A program made the position numbers and the translations under genes. Shown piece after piece: positions 36,074 through 36,933 of a stretch of DNA of 36,933 nt. Numbering within the stretch: position 1 is the stretch's first letter; the number at the start of each line of letters is the position of its first letter. The stretch comes from a virus, in the IMG/VR virus record IMGVR_UViG_3300021373_002230, positions 1 to 36,933 of that record. The stretch is one strand, 5' to 3'. The notes beneath the pieces are model-generated. The model was not told the DNA's origin, made no database searches, and saw only the letters and a list, made by a program, of their open reading frames with translations.

Positions 36074-36933
36074 ATATGTTGAGTTTATCAAAACTCAAAA
36101 TAATAGGACTAATGTTTACACTACTGTCTATGACTTTGAATTGTTTGCGGAAACTGCAAAAGTAGAGTCATCAGTAATACATGACCGTATTTTTTTCGAT
36201 TTTGACGCACATGAAGAAGACATAGAACCCGCACTAAATGATTTGAAAATAGTCTTGGACTATGTAAGTAACTACCAACATACTATTTTCTTTTCGGGGA
36301 GAGGGTTTCATCTCTTTGTTTTTGGAGAAGTATCCGACAGCATTAGAGGAATACAGGCTTTCTTTAGAGAAGTGAAGGCTCATTTGGATTCTAAGGTTGG
36401 TAACAAAAACTCACTCGATGAAAGAGTAGGGCAAATAACGAGATTGCGTAGAGTACCGAATACTGTAAATCTCGCTAGTGATAACGGTAAAGGAATACCT
36501 TATTATTGCATACCTATTTTTGATGAAGACATAGAATTAGGATTAGAACACATACTGAAAACTGCTATGTCACCTAGACTTATACCTAGACGAGTGGCAG
36601 GTAGTGATTTAGTTTCTTGGCCCGAAATGCCCCCTATTGAAGTAGTGGGTGACGAAGTAAAACCTGTTAATGTAGAGGGTAGGCTACCGATTCTACCATG
36701 TCTATACAATGCAATTATGGTTGAAAATCCATCACACATGGCTAGAGTATATTTGGTATCATGGTATCGAGATTTACTTTCTCAAAGACAAGACCTATCT
36801 GCCAAAGAAAATAAAGAAAAAGTCTTGAATACTATTGTTGATGAGATTGAAAAGTTGGTAGAATCATCCGACGAGGTATGGCTAGATTGGGATAAAGAAA
36901 CTACAAGAAAACACGCTAGATTTACAGTATTTG
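35988..36933 (+). CDS. priS: AEP primase (PriS-like) with PriL-like region, runs off window
   Basis: From the ATG at 35988 (GGAGAGAATGAAA upstream) the frame is open to the edge for 315 codons. RIFFDFDAHEED (D71, D73) is the catalytic DxD of archaeo-eukaryotic primases, FFSGRGFHLFVFG is the SGRG-H motif, and RLRRVPNTVNLAS the third basic motif. After about residue 220, LPILPCLYNAIMVENPSHMARVYL resembles the start of the iron-sulphur domain of the large subunit, suggesting a fused primase. The end is cut by the window. Confidence 0.88.
   Translation, partial: MKYPREVWAGSHIKNAPQMKRKIVRTKSEYVEFIKTQNNRTNVYTTVYDFELFAETAKVESSVIHDRIFFDFDAHEEDIEPALNDLKIVLDYVSNYQHTIFFSGRGFHLFVFGEVSDSIRGIQAFFREVKAHLDSKVGNKNSLDERVGQITRLRRVPNTVNLASDNGKGIPYYCIPIFDEDIELGLEHILKTAMSPRLIPRRVAGSDLVSWPEMPPIEVVGDEVKPVNVEGRLPILPCLYNAIMVENPSHMARVYLVSWYRDLLSQRQDLSAKENKEKVLNTIVDEIEKLVESSDEVWLDWDKETTRKHARFTVF

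Noticed and set aside
1-36933. CRISPR array, insertion sequence or integrase
   Set aside because: No regularly spaced repeats, transposase DDE motifs or recombinase signatures were found on either strand.

Overview
This window looks like about 37 kb of a double-stranded DNA virus that infects an archaeon. It carries a nearly complete archaeal/eukaryotic-type replication set: family B DNA polymerase, sliding clamp, clamp-loader small subunit, ATP-dependent DNA ligase, AEP primase, a Cas4-like nuclease, a UvrD-type helicase and a RecA-fold ATPase. It also has archaeal transcription factor B, a PC4-like protein, dozens of overlapping tiny ORFs and two tRNA genes. It is AT-rich, start codons are often preceded by GGTGA or GGAGG, and overlapping stops and starts (ATGA, TAATG) are frequent. 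From memory, such a replication set in a virus resembles magroviruses of marine Group II Euryarchaeota. That host assignment is inference. No major capsid protein, portal or large terminase is visible, so the window is probably only part of the genome.

Layout. (1) 1-4550, leftward: a likely virion or packaging-associated block of small proteins. Nine begin with the same short motif, M-[S/A/N]-W-x-x-I-[I/L]-K, and a tenth carries it at its extreme C-terminus. (2) 4551-7918, leftward: short cassettes of unknown genes. Most have a CCAAAGT/CCATATGG inverted repeat upstream and several end in a GC-rich hairpin. One ORF here is interrupted by an in-frame amber codon. (3) 7919-8637: the divergence point. 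It is AT-rich, full of ATTAGAAT/ATTCTAAT elements, has a perfect 24-bp inverted repeat, and contains a TATA box for the rightward genes. It is a candidate replication origin and control region. (4) 8638-36933, rightward: early and replication genes.

Within the rightward arm, 8638-13760 holds a helicase, many zinc-knuckle miniproteins and tRNA-Arg(UCU) plus tRNA(CAU). The stretch 13784-18935 contains three parts of a ubiquitin-like modifier pathway: a 68-aa ThiS/MoaD-like protein ending VGGHY, an E1/ThiF-like adenylyltransferase and a JAMM metalloprotease. TFB and a 492-aa unknown protein lie among them. A GroES/GroEL pair follows (18932-20700). The replication block (21094-36933) includes a split DNA polymerase B whose two parts are separated by about 2 kb of tiny genes, and a primase that runs off the window end.

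The parts suggest a virus that largely replicates its own DNA, resets host transcription with its own TFB, folds its proteins with its own chaperonin, and may tag or untag proteins with a small modifier. The best candidates for something undescribed are the modifier/E1/JAMM set and the shared N-terminal tag of the leftward small proteins.
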